Positions 53,629 to 61,888 of a DNA stretch of 64,000 nt are shown here, piece by piece. Position 1 is the stretch's first letter; the number at the start of each line of letters is the position of its first letter. This DNA comes from Methylobacter tundripaludum (GTDB taxonomy: Bacteria > Pseudomonadota > Gammaproteobacteria > Methylococcales > Methylomonadaceae), in the NCBI RefSeq assembly GCF_002934365.1, contig NZ_PTIY01000013.1, forward strand, positions 48,433 to 112,432, read 5' to 3'. The position numbers and the translations under genes are program-made. Under the pieces are notes generated by a model that saw only the letters and a program-made list of their open reading frames with translations, ran no database searches and was not told the origin of the DNA.

Positions 53629-54087
53629 ATGCTGACGACCTTGCACAAACAGCTGCTCAACGACTACCAGCACGATTTCCCGCTGTCGGCCAGGCCTTAT
53701 CAGGACATCGCCGATGCGCTGGGCGTGACCGAGGCCGAGGTTTTATCGGCATTTACCGAGCTGAACGATAACAACCTGATAAGCCGCATCGGGCCGGTTA
53801 TTCCGCCCAATCATATCGGTGTCAGCGCCTTGGTCGCCATGTCGGTACCCGAACAACATTTGCAAACTGTCGCCGATATAATCAGCGCGTATCCCGAAGT
53901 CAATCATAATTACGAACGCGAACACCGGTTTAATCTCTGGTTCGTGGTCATCGCGTCCGATACCGAACACTTACACGCGGTGATCGATTCGATAGAACGG
54001 GAAACATCCTACCCGGCCATGCTGCTGCCGATGCTGGACGATTTTTTCATTGATTTGGGTTTTAAGCTGGACTTGAATAATGATTGA
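53629..54087 (+). CDS. nirD: siroheme decarboxylase subunit NirD
   Basis: A 152-residue Lrp/AsnC-like protein, part of the NirDLGH siroheme decarboxylase that makes didecarboxysiroheme on the way to heme d1. It shows LLNDYQHDFPLSARPYQDIA, ISRIGPVIPPNHIGVSALVA and NHNYEREHRFNLWFVVIASD, the last a conserved His-containing signature. It starts 4 bp after nirF and its end overlaps nirL by 8 bp, so the four genes are tightly coupled. Confidence 0.9.
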   Translation: MLTTLHKQLLNDYQHDFPLSARPYQDIADALGVTEAEVLSAFTELNDNNLISRIGPVIPPNHIGVSALVAMSVPEQHLQTVADIISAYPEVNHNYEREHRFNLWFVVIASDTEHLHAVIDSIERETSYPAMLLPMLDDFFIDLGFKLDLNND

Positions 54088-54577
54088 TTCTCGTGACCGT
54101 CAACTGCTCGAACATATCCAGCTGGGTCTGCCCATTTGCGCCAGACCTTATGCCGAAATCGGACAGCTTTGCGACATGCCCGAAGCCGAAGTGATCGAGC
54201 GCCTAACCCGGCTTAAACAACAAGGCCTGATCAAACGCATGGGCGTCATCGTCAAACACCGGCAACTGGGCTACCGCGCCAATGCGATGATCGTCTGGAA
54301 CGTACCGGATCATCTAATCAAGCAACTGGGCGGCCATATCAGCCGGTTTTCGTTCGTGACGCTCTGTTACCAGCGCCCCCGGCAGCCTGAATGGCCGTAT
54401 AACCTGTATTGCATGATCCACGGCAAAGACAAGGCCACCGTGTTAAAGCAACTGGAACAACTCGTTGACGCTTGCGGCTTAAGCGGTTTCGACAAGGAAA
54501 TCCTGTTCAGCAAGCGCTGTTTCAAGCAACGCGGCGCCATTTATAAAAATCCTACCCCGGCTTTAGCTGATGGATGA
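54080..54577 (+). CDS. nirL: siroheme decarboxylase subunit NirL
   Basis: A 165-residue paralogue of NirD: IDSRDRQLLEHIQLGLPICA, GLIKRMGVIVKHRQLGYRAN, FVTLCYQRPRQPEWPYNLYC, MIHGKD and ILFSKRCFKQRGAIY. These match the L/H branch of the family (CYxRPR, NLYCMIHG). It overlaps nirD by 8 bp and nirG by 8 bp. Confidence 0.88.
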   Translation: MIDSRDRQLLEHIQLGLPICARPYAEIGQLCDMPEAEVIERLTRLKQQGLIKRMGVIVKHRQLGYRANAMIVWNVPDHLIKQLGGHISRFSFVTLCYQRPRQPEWPYNLYCMIHGKDKATVLKQLEQLVDACGLSGFDKEILFSKRCFKQRGAIYKNPTPALADG

Positions 54578-55013
54578 AATAGACAAAAAAATTATCAACG
54601 CCCTGCAAAACGGCTTTCCGATCTGCGACGCGCCTTACCGACAAGTCGCCGTGCAATTGGGACTGACCGAACAGGAGCTGATAGCTAGGCTGAAAGCGCT
54701 GTTGGATAACGGCGTCCTGACCCGCTTCGGCCCCTTGTATAACGCCGAACAAATGGGCGGAGCCTTGACCCTGGCGGCCGTTAAAGCCCCGCAACAGCGC
54801 TTCGATGAAATCACCGAAATCATCAACAGCTTTCCTGAAGTCGCCCATAATTACGCACGCAGCCATGAGCTGAATATGTGGTTTGTGATCGCCACGGAAA
54901 CGCCCGAACAAATCCGGCAAACCGTCAGTGCAATAGAACAACAAACGGGACTGACCGTCTACAACATGCCGAAAAACAAAGAATATTTTGTCAACCTGAA
55001 GCTGGAAGCCTAA
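54570..55013 (+). CDS. nirG: siroheme decarboxylase subunit NirG
   Basis: A 147-residue subunit of the D/G branch: IDKKIINALQNGFPICDAPY, LTRFGPLYNAEQMGGALTLA and VAHNYARSHELNMWFVIATE. This contains the conserved histidine line seen in nirD (NHNYEREH). It overlaps nirL by 8 bp; nirH follows 2 bp later. Confidence 0.88.
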   Translation: MDEIDKKIINALQNGFPICDAPYRQVAVQLGLTEQELIARLKALLDNGVLTRFGPLYNAEQMGGALTLAAVKAPQQRFDEITEIINSFPEVAHNYARSHELNMWFVIATETPEQIRQTVSAIEQQTGLTVYNMPKNKEYFVNLKLEA

Positions 55014-55015
55014 GC

Positions 55016-55498
55016 ATGCTCGATGAAACGGACCGCAAAATCATCCAGGCGACCCAAGCCGGTTTGCCGTTAACGCCTCAGCCCTACCAGGCTATTGCAG
55101 AGCAACTCGGCCTGACCGCGGATGATGTTATGATGAGACTGTCAACCATGCAAAACAGCGGCATCATCCGCCGTATCGGCGCAGTGCCCAACCACTATAA
55201 ATTGGGCTATCGCTTTAACGGCATGACCGTCTGGAATATCCCGGATGAGTTCATCGATGAAATGGGGCAAAAAGTCGGCCAACTGGAATTTGTCAGCCAT
55301 TGCTACCATCGCCCCCGGCATCCGCCCGAATGGCTATACAACCTGTTTGCGATGGTGCATGGAAAAACTCAGGAAGCCGTCGATCAACAGATTCAGCAAA
55401 TTTCCGATCTGCTCGGCGACTATAATCTGGGTTCTGATGTTTTATATAGCACAAAAATCCTGAAAAAAACCGGTTTTCGGACGACTGCAAGGAGGTAG
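55016..55498 (+). CDS. nirH: siroheme decarboxylase subunit NirH
   Basis: A 160-residue subunit of the L/H branch: LDETDRKIIQATQAGLPLTP, IIRRIGAVPNHYKLGYRFNG, FVSHCYHRPRHPPEWLYNLF and VLYSTKILKKTGFR. The open frame begins earlier inside nirG, but the ATG at 55016 aligns with the paralogues. A 461-bp repeat block separates it from nirJ. Confidence 0.88.
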   Translation: MLDETDRKIIQATQAGLPLTPQPYQAIAEQLGLTADDVMMRLSTMQNSGIIRRIGAVPNHYKLGYRFNGMTVWNIPDEFIDEMGQKVGQLEFVSHCYHRPRHPPEWLYNLFAMVHGKTQEAVDQQIQQISDLLGDYNLGSDVLYSTKILKKTGFRTTARR

Positions 55499-55959
55499 AG
55501 CACCAAAAGTAGGCGCTTTAGGCGACGCATGGAGCAGTCGCCGAGCAGCAGAAAATCCTAGCAAGCCGGACGGGGCATGTTGCCCCGTCCGAAACGTTTT
55601 GCGCTGATTAAGCATACCCACTTTGCTTTAGGCTTCGCGGAAACGTCAGGGGCGGGGTTGCAAACCCCGCCCCGCTTTAAGTTAAACCGTTCGTGGTGAA
55701 CCCAGTTAGCGAAGCTCCAGCTTCGCGACTCGGGAAGCTGGAGCTTCCAAGACTGCATTCCCAAGCTGAAGCTTGGGAACGAGCGAAACCGGTTTTCGAA
55801 CGAGTGCATAATAGAACACGGATAGCACTGATTAGACGGATTTAAACGGATTTTTTATTCACGGTTTATCAGTGTTTATCCGTTAAAGCCGTGTCGCCTA
55901 GAGGCGCCTACTTTTGGTATCCGTGTTCTATTTTTCTAACTTTTGAGTAGTTATTGATT
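55499..55959. repeat. composite repeat block inside the nir cluster
   Basis: No gene. An outer inverted repeat CCAAAAGTAGGCGC-TTTAGGCGAC (55503-55526) matches its inverse at 55893-55917 with small differences. Inside are perfect hairpins: GGACGGGGCA/TGCCCCGTCC (near 55568-55592), GGGGCGGGGTT/AACCCCGCCCC (near 55650-55676), GGAAGCT/AGCTTCC and TTCCCAAGCT/AGCTTGGGAA (55731-55785). AGAACACGGAT and ATCCGTGTTCT flank the right third. It looks like a nest of several palindromic repeats. Confidence 0.75.
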
Positions 55960-57096
55960 ATGTTTAGACTAAGCCACTACATGCGCGAACTGATAGACCC
56001 GACACCGTTAAAACCGGCGCGCAAACCGGCGGCTCCGGTGGTTATCTGGAATTTAATCCGCCGCTGCAACCTCACCTGCAAGCATTGCTATACGACGTCC
56101 ACCGACATCGATTTCCCGAACGAATTGAGCACGCCGGAAATCTATACGGTCATGGACGACCTGAAAGCCTTTAAAGTGCCGGTGTTGATCTTGTCCGGCG
56201 GCGAACCATTGCTGCATCCCGACATCTTTAACATTTCCCGGCGCGCGAAAGGCATGGGCTTTTATGTCGCGTTATCGACCAACGGCACCAAAATATCCGC
56301 GGCTAATATCGATGAAATCGCCGCGATTAATTACCAATATATCGGCGTCAGCCTGGACGGCATCAAGGATACCCACGACCGGTTCCGCCGGGTACAAGGC
56401 TCATTCGACCAAGCCCTGCACGGCATCCGCCTGTGCCTGGAAAAAGGCATCAAAGTCGGCCTGCGCTTTACGTTGACGCAGGATAACGCCCAGGATTTCC
56501 CTGCCCTGTTGCAGCTAATGGATGAACACAATATCGACAAATTCTATTTGTCGCATCTGAATTACGGCGGCCGCGGCAATAAGAACCGCAAGGACGACGC
56601 CCATTTTGCGATGACCCGGACCGCGATGGATTTGCTGTTTGAAACCAGTTACCAATGGCTCAAGGAAGGTAAAGACCGGGAATTCGTGACCGGCAATAAC
56701 GACGCCGATGCGGTTTATTTTTTACACTGGGTAGCGCGTCATTTTCCCGATCAAGCCGATCACATCAAAGCCAAGCTGGAACAATGGGGCGGCAATGCCT
56801 CGGGCGTCAATGTCGCCAATATCGACAATCTGGGCAACGTCCATCCCGACACCTTCTGGTGGCATTATGAGCTGGGCAATGTAAAAGAGCGGCCCTTTTC
56901 GGAAATATGGATGGATACCAGCGATCCTTTAATGGCGGGGCTCAAGCAAAACCCAAGGCCGCTGGAAGGGCGTTGTGCAAGATGCCATTATCAATCTATC
57001 TGCAACGGTAACACCCGCGTTAGGGCCGCGCAAACAACAGGAAATTTCTGGGCTGAAGATCCGGGCTGCTATCTGGCGGATAGTGAAATAGCGTAG
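55960..57096 (+). CDS. nirJ: heme d1 biosynthesis radical SAM protein NirJ
   Basis: A 378-residue radical SAM/SPASM enzyme that replaces two propionate side chains by oxo groups in heme d1 synthesis. The [4Fe-4S] motif is CNLTCKHCY (C36, C40, C43), followed by LILSGGEPLLHPD and STNGTKIS. The C-terminal auxiliary-cluster cysteines lie in GRCARCHYQSICNGNTRVRA and WAEDPGCYL. It matches NirJ in length and in the first line HYMRELIDPTPL. The ATG at 55960 is preferred over a TTG two codons before. Confidence 0.94.
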   Translation: MFRLSHYMRELIDPTPLKPARKPAAPVVIWNLIRRCNLTCKHCYTTSTDIDFPNELSTPEIYTVMDDLKAFKVPVLILSGGEPLLHPDIFNISRRAKGMGFYVALSTNGTKISAANIDEIAAINYQYIGVSLDGIKDTHDRFRRVQGSFDQALHGIRLCLEKGIKVGLRFTLTQDNAQDFPALLQLMDEHNIDKFYLSHLNYGGRGNKNRKDDAHFAMTRTAMDLLFETSYQWLKEGKDREFVTGNNDADAVYFLHWVARHFPDQADHIKAKLEQWGGNASGVNVANIDNLGNVHPDTFWWHYELGNVKERPFSEIWMDTSDPLMAGLKQNPRPLEGRCARCHYQSICNGNTRVRAAQTTGNFWAEDPGCYLADSEIA

Positions 57097-57268
57097 ACTT
57101 TATGAACCCGGCCCAGGCGACAGCAATGAAAAACATTTTTTGCCATGTCTAAACCCACTGCGCTATGATTCCTGCCGGACTCCTCTTTTTCCGGCTTTAA
57201 ATTATCAGAAGAGCCCATATTACGGTCCTTAAATGAAACTTGGTTTTCCTTCTGGAGGGTTCGTCCAC

Positions 57269-58048
57269 ATGATTACCCTACGCTCGATTTGTTTATTCAG
57301 CCTGCTGTTTTTTGCGGCGTTGCCGGCTTATGCAGCAGCCGTACCTAACACGCATATTTCCGTGATTGTTTCCCTGGTCGACAATGTATCGCAAGGCATC
57401 GTGCCTGTTCCTGCGAAAATCGGCAATGGCGATGACCCGCACAACAACCTCTATTGGGGCGCGGCTTATGGCGTGAAAACCTTTTTGAGCAAGGCGGACG
57501 GCTGGAAAAACTTGGGCTGCGAAAAAGATATTAACGAGACTATCCTGGAGCGCTGCCAATTTTCCTGGAAGGACCGGCTCACCGTTACCGCCGACGCATA
57601 TCGCGGCAGCCGGATTGACCAGGCGATGCTTGATTTTATGCAGCAAGCCGCTACGCCGCCCGATGCGGCGCAGCGTGAAATGGTCGTGTTCATCGGCCAT
57701 GACGGCTTGATGGACGAACAAAACCAGCCCATCATAAAGCGCTTCCCCAAACATGCCGAACACGATAAACCGGCAGTTGTCCTGGCCTGCCTGAGCGATG
57801 AGTTTTTCTCGGGGCATTTGCTTGCCGCAGGTTCAAAGCCGGTAGTAACCACTTTCAGCTTCATGGCGCCGGAAGCCTATGTGCTGGAAGCGATTGCCCG
57901 AGGTTTTGCAACCCAGGCGAGTGAAGCGGAATTGCGCAGTTCCGCCGGCCTCGCTTACGCCAAATACCAGCGCATCTCAGCCAAGGCCGGAAAGTCGGTT
58001 TTTGGCGCAAATAGTCAGGCCAAGCCGATGAGGCTGAGCCTTCGATAA
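57269..58048 (+). CDS. secreted protein with possible caspase-like His/Cys pair, end of the nir cluster
   Basis: A 259-residue exported protein, no family recognised with certainty. Signal peptide (LFSLLFFAALPAYA), then HISVIVSLVDNVSQGIVPVP, NNLYWGAAYGVKTFL, and two motif regions: VVFIGHDGLMD (H144) and VVLACLSDEFFSGHLLAAGS (C174), followed by TFSFMAPEAYVLEAIARGFA. A beta-strand ending in (G)H-x-G and a second ending in AC-x-S is the arrangement of caspase-fold peptidases, so a caspase-like fold is my inference. GGAGG lies 9 bases before the ATG at 57269. It follows nirJ by 172 bp on the same strand, where Pseudomonas has nirE. Confidence 0.6.
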   Translation: MITLRSICLFSLLFFAALPAYAAAVPNTHISVIVSLVDNVSQGIVPVPAKIGNGDDPHNNLYWGAAYGVKTFLSKADGWKNLGCEKDINETILERCQFSWKDRLTVTADAYRGSRIDQAMLDFMQQAATPPDAAQREMVVFIGHDGLMDEQNQPIIKRFPKHAEHDKPAVVLACLSDEFFSGHLLAAGSKPVVTTFSFMAPEAYVLEAIARGFATQASEAELRSSAGLAYAKYQRISAKAGKSVFGANSQAKPMRLSLR

Positions 58049-58065
58049 GGTACGCACAGCGTACC
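58049..58065. repeat. GGTACGC-type dispersed palindrome, copy 2
   Basis: GGTACGC-ACA-GCGTACC, the exact inverse of 49481-49497. It begins right after the stop of the secreted-protein gene. Confidence 0.8.
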
Positions 58066-58139
58066 CTACGAAATTTTCTAAGGCCAAGCCTAATGCTTAG
58101 GATCGTGCATGAAATAACTTGAGCAAATTTTATTTTTAA

Positions 58140-58184
58140 ACCATGAAGCGCATGAAGGGTTTAAGTCTTCATGCGCTTCATGGT
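58140..58184. repeat. CATGAAG hairpin repeat
   Basis: ACCATGAAGCGCATGAAG pairs perfectly with CTTCATGCGCTTCATGGT across a 9-base loop. It is a variant of the CACGAAG hairpins at 4646 and 52279. It lies between convergent genes and may act as a terminator. Confidence 0.75.
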
Positions 58185-58200
58185 GATTGCTTAAATTAAT

Positions 58201-59280
58201 TTATGCATGTTCCTTAGAATCCCCGGTATCGACGGGATCAATAGCTTGTTCCAGATCCAACCAGCTTTTCAGCAATGTAAAACAGACGACCAACAGGGTA
58301 GCGCCGACAAATATGCCGACAAAACCCCATGCCAGCAAGCCGCCCAATACGCCAAGAAAGATAAGCGGAATAGGCAGGCCGCTACCGTGACTGATCAGGT
58401 AGGGCTTCACAAAATTGTCCGCTATATTAATAAAGATACTCCAGCCGACGGTAAAAACCGCCCACCCCGTTTCGCCCTGATAGGACAGCCAGACGGCTGC
58501 AGGAATCCAGACCAAGGACGTGCCGAGCTGCAACATAGCCAGAATAAAACAGAATAAGCCTAACAAGCCCGCACCCGGGATGCCGGCAATAGCGAAGCCG
58601 AACACGCTCAATAAAGCCTGCATCAGCGCCGTACCTACCACGCCTACGGATACCGCCCGGACGGTTTGCCCCGCAATAGCAATCAGTTCAAGGCCGGTTT
58701 CTCCTGCGACCCGGCAAATTAAACGCTTCAGCAATTCCTTGGCCCCGGCGCCGTTAGCGCACAGAAATCCGGCCAGCACGATTGCCAGAAGAAATTCAAA
58801 AAGCGACAGCGTCAAATTTCCGCTTTGTTTCAGCAGCCAAGTCATCCCGTCCTTGAGGGCGGGCCTCGCGGTCTCCAGAAGGGCCGGCATGTCGGTGCTG
58901 GCCTGCTGCCAGAATGCGTCGATTCTCGGGCCGATCAGCGGCGCATCAACCAGCCAAACCGGAGCCGGCGGCAATGTCATCGTTGTCAGATCCTTGATCA
59001 GCCCGCTCACTGAAGCGACATGCTCGGTCAAGGAGTAAACCAGCAGGAATATGGGAACGACAAAAACCAGGATCAGCCCTGTCGTCAGGATAAAGGCGGC
59101 AAAGCCCTGTCGCCCCCCCAACCGCTGTTGCAGCCGGTCAAACAGGGGCCAGGTCGATATTGCGATGATGGCTCCCCAAAGCATCGGTCCCAAAAAAGGC
59201 GCGATGATCTTCAGACAGGCAATGACCAGCACGGCGACGATCGCAAGACCGCCCGCTCTTTCAAAAAATCTATCGTTCAT
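58201..59280 (-). CDS. AI-2E family transporter (PerM-like permease)
   Basis: A 359-residue membrane protein of the AI-2E/PerM (UPF0118) family with about seven spans: IVAVLVIACLKIIAPFLGPM, ISTWPLFDRLQQRLGGRQGF, and the C-terminal GIPGAGLLGLFCFILAMLQL, DNFVKPYLISHGSGLPIPLI and FLGVLGGLLAWGFVGIFVGA. Members export small molecules or exchange sodium for protons; the actual substrate here is unknown. GGAG before the ATG. Last gene of the leftward series. Confidence 0.9.
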   Translation of the reverse strand: MNDRFFERAGGLAIVAVLVIACLKIIAPFLGPMLWGAIIAISTWPLFDRLQQRLGGRQGFAAFILTTGLILVFVVPIFLLVYSLTEHVASVSGLIKDLTTMTLPPAPVWLVDAPLIGPRIDAFWQQASTDMPALLETARPALKDGMTWLLKQSGNLTLSLFEFLLAIVLAGFLCANGAGAKELLKRLICRVAGETGLELIAIAGQTVRAVSVGVVGTALMQALLSVFGFAIAGIPGAGLLGLFCFILAMLQLGTSLVWIPAAVWLSYQGETGWAVFTVGWSIFINIADNFVKPYLISHGSGLPIPLIFLGVLGGLLAWGFVGIFVGATLLVVCFTLLKSWLDLEQAIDPVDTGDSKEHA

Positions 59281-59328
59281 GCCCGTACTCCTCTGTCGCA
59301 GTTTAAATTAAAAACGTAAAAGATCATA

Positions 59329-61284
59329 TCAATGATCCGGCAAGTCCGCATGGGTCAATTGATTCAGGGATAAATACCGGTAACTGCCCTTGCGCATATT
59401 GAAAAAAAACAATTCGGGCAGACTCATTAGAATGCCGGTTGCGCCCGACTGCAAATTTTTCCCCGAATCCAGCGGCCAGCTGAAAAAGCCGTAAACGCTT
59501 TGGCCTATTCCTGCTCCGATGTTGGCAACACCGAACAACGGCCTCAACAGCACATTGTCGTCGGTAAAAAATACAAATAACGCGTCGTCGGGATTGTACT
59601 TGTATAAACGGCTGCTGATGATATTCGATTCCCTCAGTCCCGTTATCAGGCTGTTTTGCCGGGCTGAGAGTTTTGCCAATTCGAGGCCGCGGTAAGAATC
59701 CAGATCACGGCTCTGCGTCACATGGTAACGATCCAGAACCGATTGGTAAGCGACAAACGGGACGAAGTTATAGGCTGTCTCGATATATCCGCCCAAACGC
59801 TGTTCGGATTCCTTTACCGTTAAAGCTTCCGGGTCCGCAACTTTATCGCCGGAACGGTAGGGCTTTATCAAAGCCTGTTTGATGGTTCCGAACAGTTCGG
59901 TCACGCAATTGCGGCTAAACAGATCATAGCGATAGCTTTGATTCAGCGTTTCAGACAGGCTGTTTTCAAGGTTATCCAATGCGGACAGCGCCGTTGTTAA
60001 TTGTTCCGGGCTAAGATTCGGAACCGGGCCGTTCGGCAAACCGACGCTCTTTGACGGCAAGGCTTTTTGACCGTTATAACGGAAATCATGACGCTGTTCG
60101 CTGTTCAGCAGTTCGATATAACGGTTGCCCGCCATTTCGATTTGACTGTATTCCGCCTCGCCCAACTGTTGGCGGGATATTGCCGATAGGCGGTTACGTT
60201 CCAGAGTCGCCCTGGCGTCGCTAACCAGCATCCGTATTTGGGCGCTGTGTTCAAGGTACTGATCCGGCCCGACCGATTCGCTGTTGTCGGCAAAATCGTC
60301 GATAAAAACCCAATACCCGGACTGCAATGACGCGTCGATAGCGATATAGCGGGCCATATCGACTAAAACGGCATAGCCCCAGTCCGGGCGGTTTGAATCG
60401 AGCGCTTTGATCAGGCCGGTTTCGAAATCACCCTGCAACTCAGCCAATGCCCGTCTTTCCGCTTCGGAAATTTTGAAGACAGGCTGACTCGTCAGCAACA
60501 GAACATCTGATTGCAACGGCGGCGCATCCATTAGGGCCTTGATCGCAAATAATGCGGTCAGATAGTCCGAATATCTTTCCGTGAAGGTATAGATTGAGGA
60601 AGGAAATTCCTCAGCGACCAAATCCGAATTTATCGCAGGCCACTGGCTGGGCGCTAATGTTTTGATTTGCGCTTCGATCATTTCACGGCGGCGCTGCAAA
60701 AAGTCCGGGCCATAGCGCTGCTCCACTTTCCGGCGCAAACTTTGAACGCTTAGCGATTGTTGTTTTGTTAGGTTGCTGTCCGTGTATTGAGGCTGCCGGC
60801 CCGGTTCAGGATAAAAAAGCCCGACGCCTTTTAACCGCAAAACCGGAGCCGCATCGGAGGAGGCAATAGCGTGGCCGCCGGTTGATTTCTGCAACAAATG
60901 CCGGATAAACATCCGCTCTTTATGCAGATCGTCGAGCAGTTTGAACTGCCGTTCCTGCGTCAAAAACCGCCATTTGAATTGGTTTTTAAGCAGATCGAAA
61001 GTGTCTTCGCCAACCTCGACGCGGCTTAGATGCATAGGCCGATTCTGCAAGTAGCGGTATAAAAAATGAAATTCGGTTTTTTCTTGCCTGAACAGGCGGA
61101 TCAGGCCGGAATCGACATGTTGATAATGGTAAATTTCATCATCGAATTGAATCGCGGTATGCCCCCCGCTCGAATTGCCTTCGCCGGCTTCTATATACAG
61201 GTAATTAAAGCCGGCGGCCGTACCGGCGGATGGCGGTAAAGCCAAGGCCGCCAGAACGCCGATGGCCTGTAATTTCGAGCGCAT
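59329..61284 (-). CDS. DUF4105 domain protein, exported
   Basis: A 651-residue protein with a signal peptide and an N-terminal region of the DUF4105 type (FNYLYIEAGEGNSSGGHTAI, then FDDEIYHYQHVDSG). Central DUF4105-like lines follow (SYRYDLFSRNCVTELFGTIK, preceded by a predicted Gln-rich helical part). H and C residues in GGHTAIQF and RNCVTEL recall the NlpC/P60-like fold to which this group has been related; activity is unproven. The start is ATG at 61284, with a GTG codon just before. It follows the lipoprotein gene by 35 bp. Confidence 0.75.
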   Translation of the reverse strand: MRSKLQAIGVLAALALPPSAGTAAGFNYLYIEAGEGNSSGGHTAIQFDDEIYHYQHVDSGLIRLFRQEKTEFHFLYRYLQNRPMHLSRVEVGEDTFDLLKNQFKWRFLTQERQFKLLDDLHKERMFIRHLLQKSTGGHAIASSDAAPVLRLKGVGLFYPEPGRQPQYTDSNLTKQQSLSVQSLRRKVEQRYGPDFLQRRREMIEAQIKTLAPSQWPAINSDLVAEEFPSSIYTFTERYSDYLTALFAIKALMDAPPLQSDVLLLTSQPVFKISEAERRALAELQGDFETGLIKALDSNRPDWGYAVLVDMARYIAIDASLQSGYWVFIDDFADNSESVGPDQYLEHSAQIRMLVSDARATLERNRLSAISRQQLGEAEYSQIEMAGNRYIELLNSEQRHDFRYNGQKALPSKSVGLPNGPVPNLSPEQLTTALSALDNLENSLSETLNQSYRYDLFSRNCVTELFGTIKQALIKPYRSGDKVADPEALTVKESEQRLGGYIETAYNFVPFVAYQSVLDRYHVTQSRDLDSYRGLELAKLSARQNSLITGLRESNIISSRLYKYNPDDALFVFFTDDNVLLRPLFGVANIGAGIGQSVYGFFSWPLDSGKNLQSGATGILMSLPELFFFNMRKGSYRYLSLNQLTHADLPDH

Positions 61285-61319
61285 CACGTCCCGGATCGCC
61301 GACCTTGAAGACGAATAGT

Positions 61320-61796
61320 TTATTTCTCGGACTCGTAACCTTTTTGAATACTTTGCATGTGCTGCTGATCGGAGCCTGCAAAATTCTTTTTATAGGTTTC
61401 GTAAGCGGCACCCTCAACCCCTGCTTTCTTCAAGCCTTTGCCGATCCCCCTGTAGGTTTTTGGCTCCTCATCCCAGTTAACGATACCGATCTTCGCGGCA
61501 ATATCGCTTAAGCCCTTAAGAAAGCCGGCGTAATCGGCATCCGCATGGGAAGATTTCACATAAGCCATCGTGTAATCCGACACTTCGCCTTCGTATTTCT
61601 TTTCCCTGTTCGACTTGCTGCTGGAACTAGAGCCTGATGAATCGGATAAACTCCCTGAGCTGTCGGAAATACTCTCGGAGCTATTGGAACTACTCCTGGA
61701 ACTGTCCGAGAAAGAACAGCCGGTGATTATCAGTGGTAGGATCAAAATCACAAAGCGGCAGCATTTATGATTAAACCGCCCTGAAATGGAATGCAT
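61320..61796 (-). CDS. Ser-rich lipoprotein
   Basis: A 158-residue lipoprotein. Signal with lipobox IITGC, then a run of Ser/Asp/Gly repeats (SDSSRSSSNSSESISDSSG) as a flexible spacer and a C-terminal domain with ADYAGFLKGLSDIAAKIGIV and YRGIGKGLKKAGVEG. No family is recognised with confidence. AGGAGA precedes the ATG at 61796. It is probably co-transcribed with the DUF4105 gene. Confidence 0.75.
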   Translation of the reverse strand: MHSISGRFNHKCCRFVILILPLIITGCSFSDSSRSSSNSSESISDSSGSLSDSSGSSSSSKSNREKKYEGEVSDYTMAYVKSSHADADYAGFLKGLSDIAAKIGIVNWDEEPKTYRGIGKGLKKAGVEGAAYETYKKNFAGSDQQHMQSIQKGYESEK

Positions 61797-61888
61797 AATT
61801 ATCTCCTTTAAATTAAGTCGTATTGAGAGCGCCAAGCACCCGACCATAGTTGGGGGCTTATTTCCCCGGCTGGAATCAGTTTAACCGA

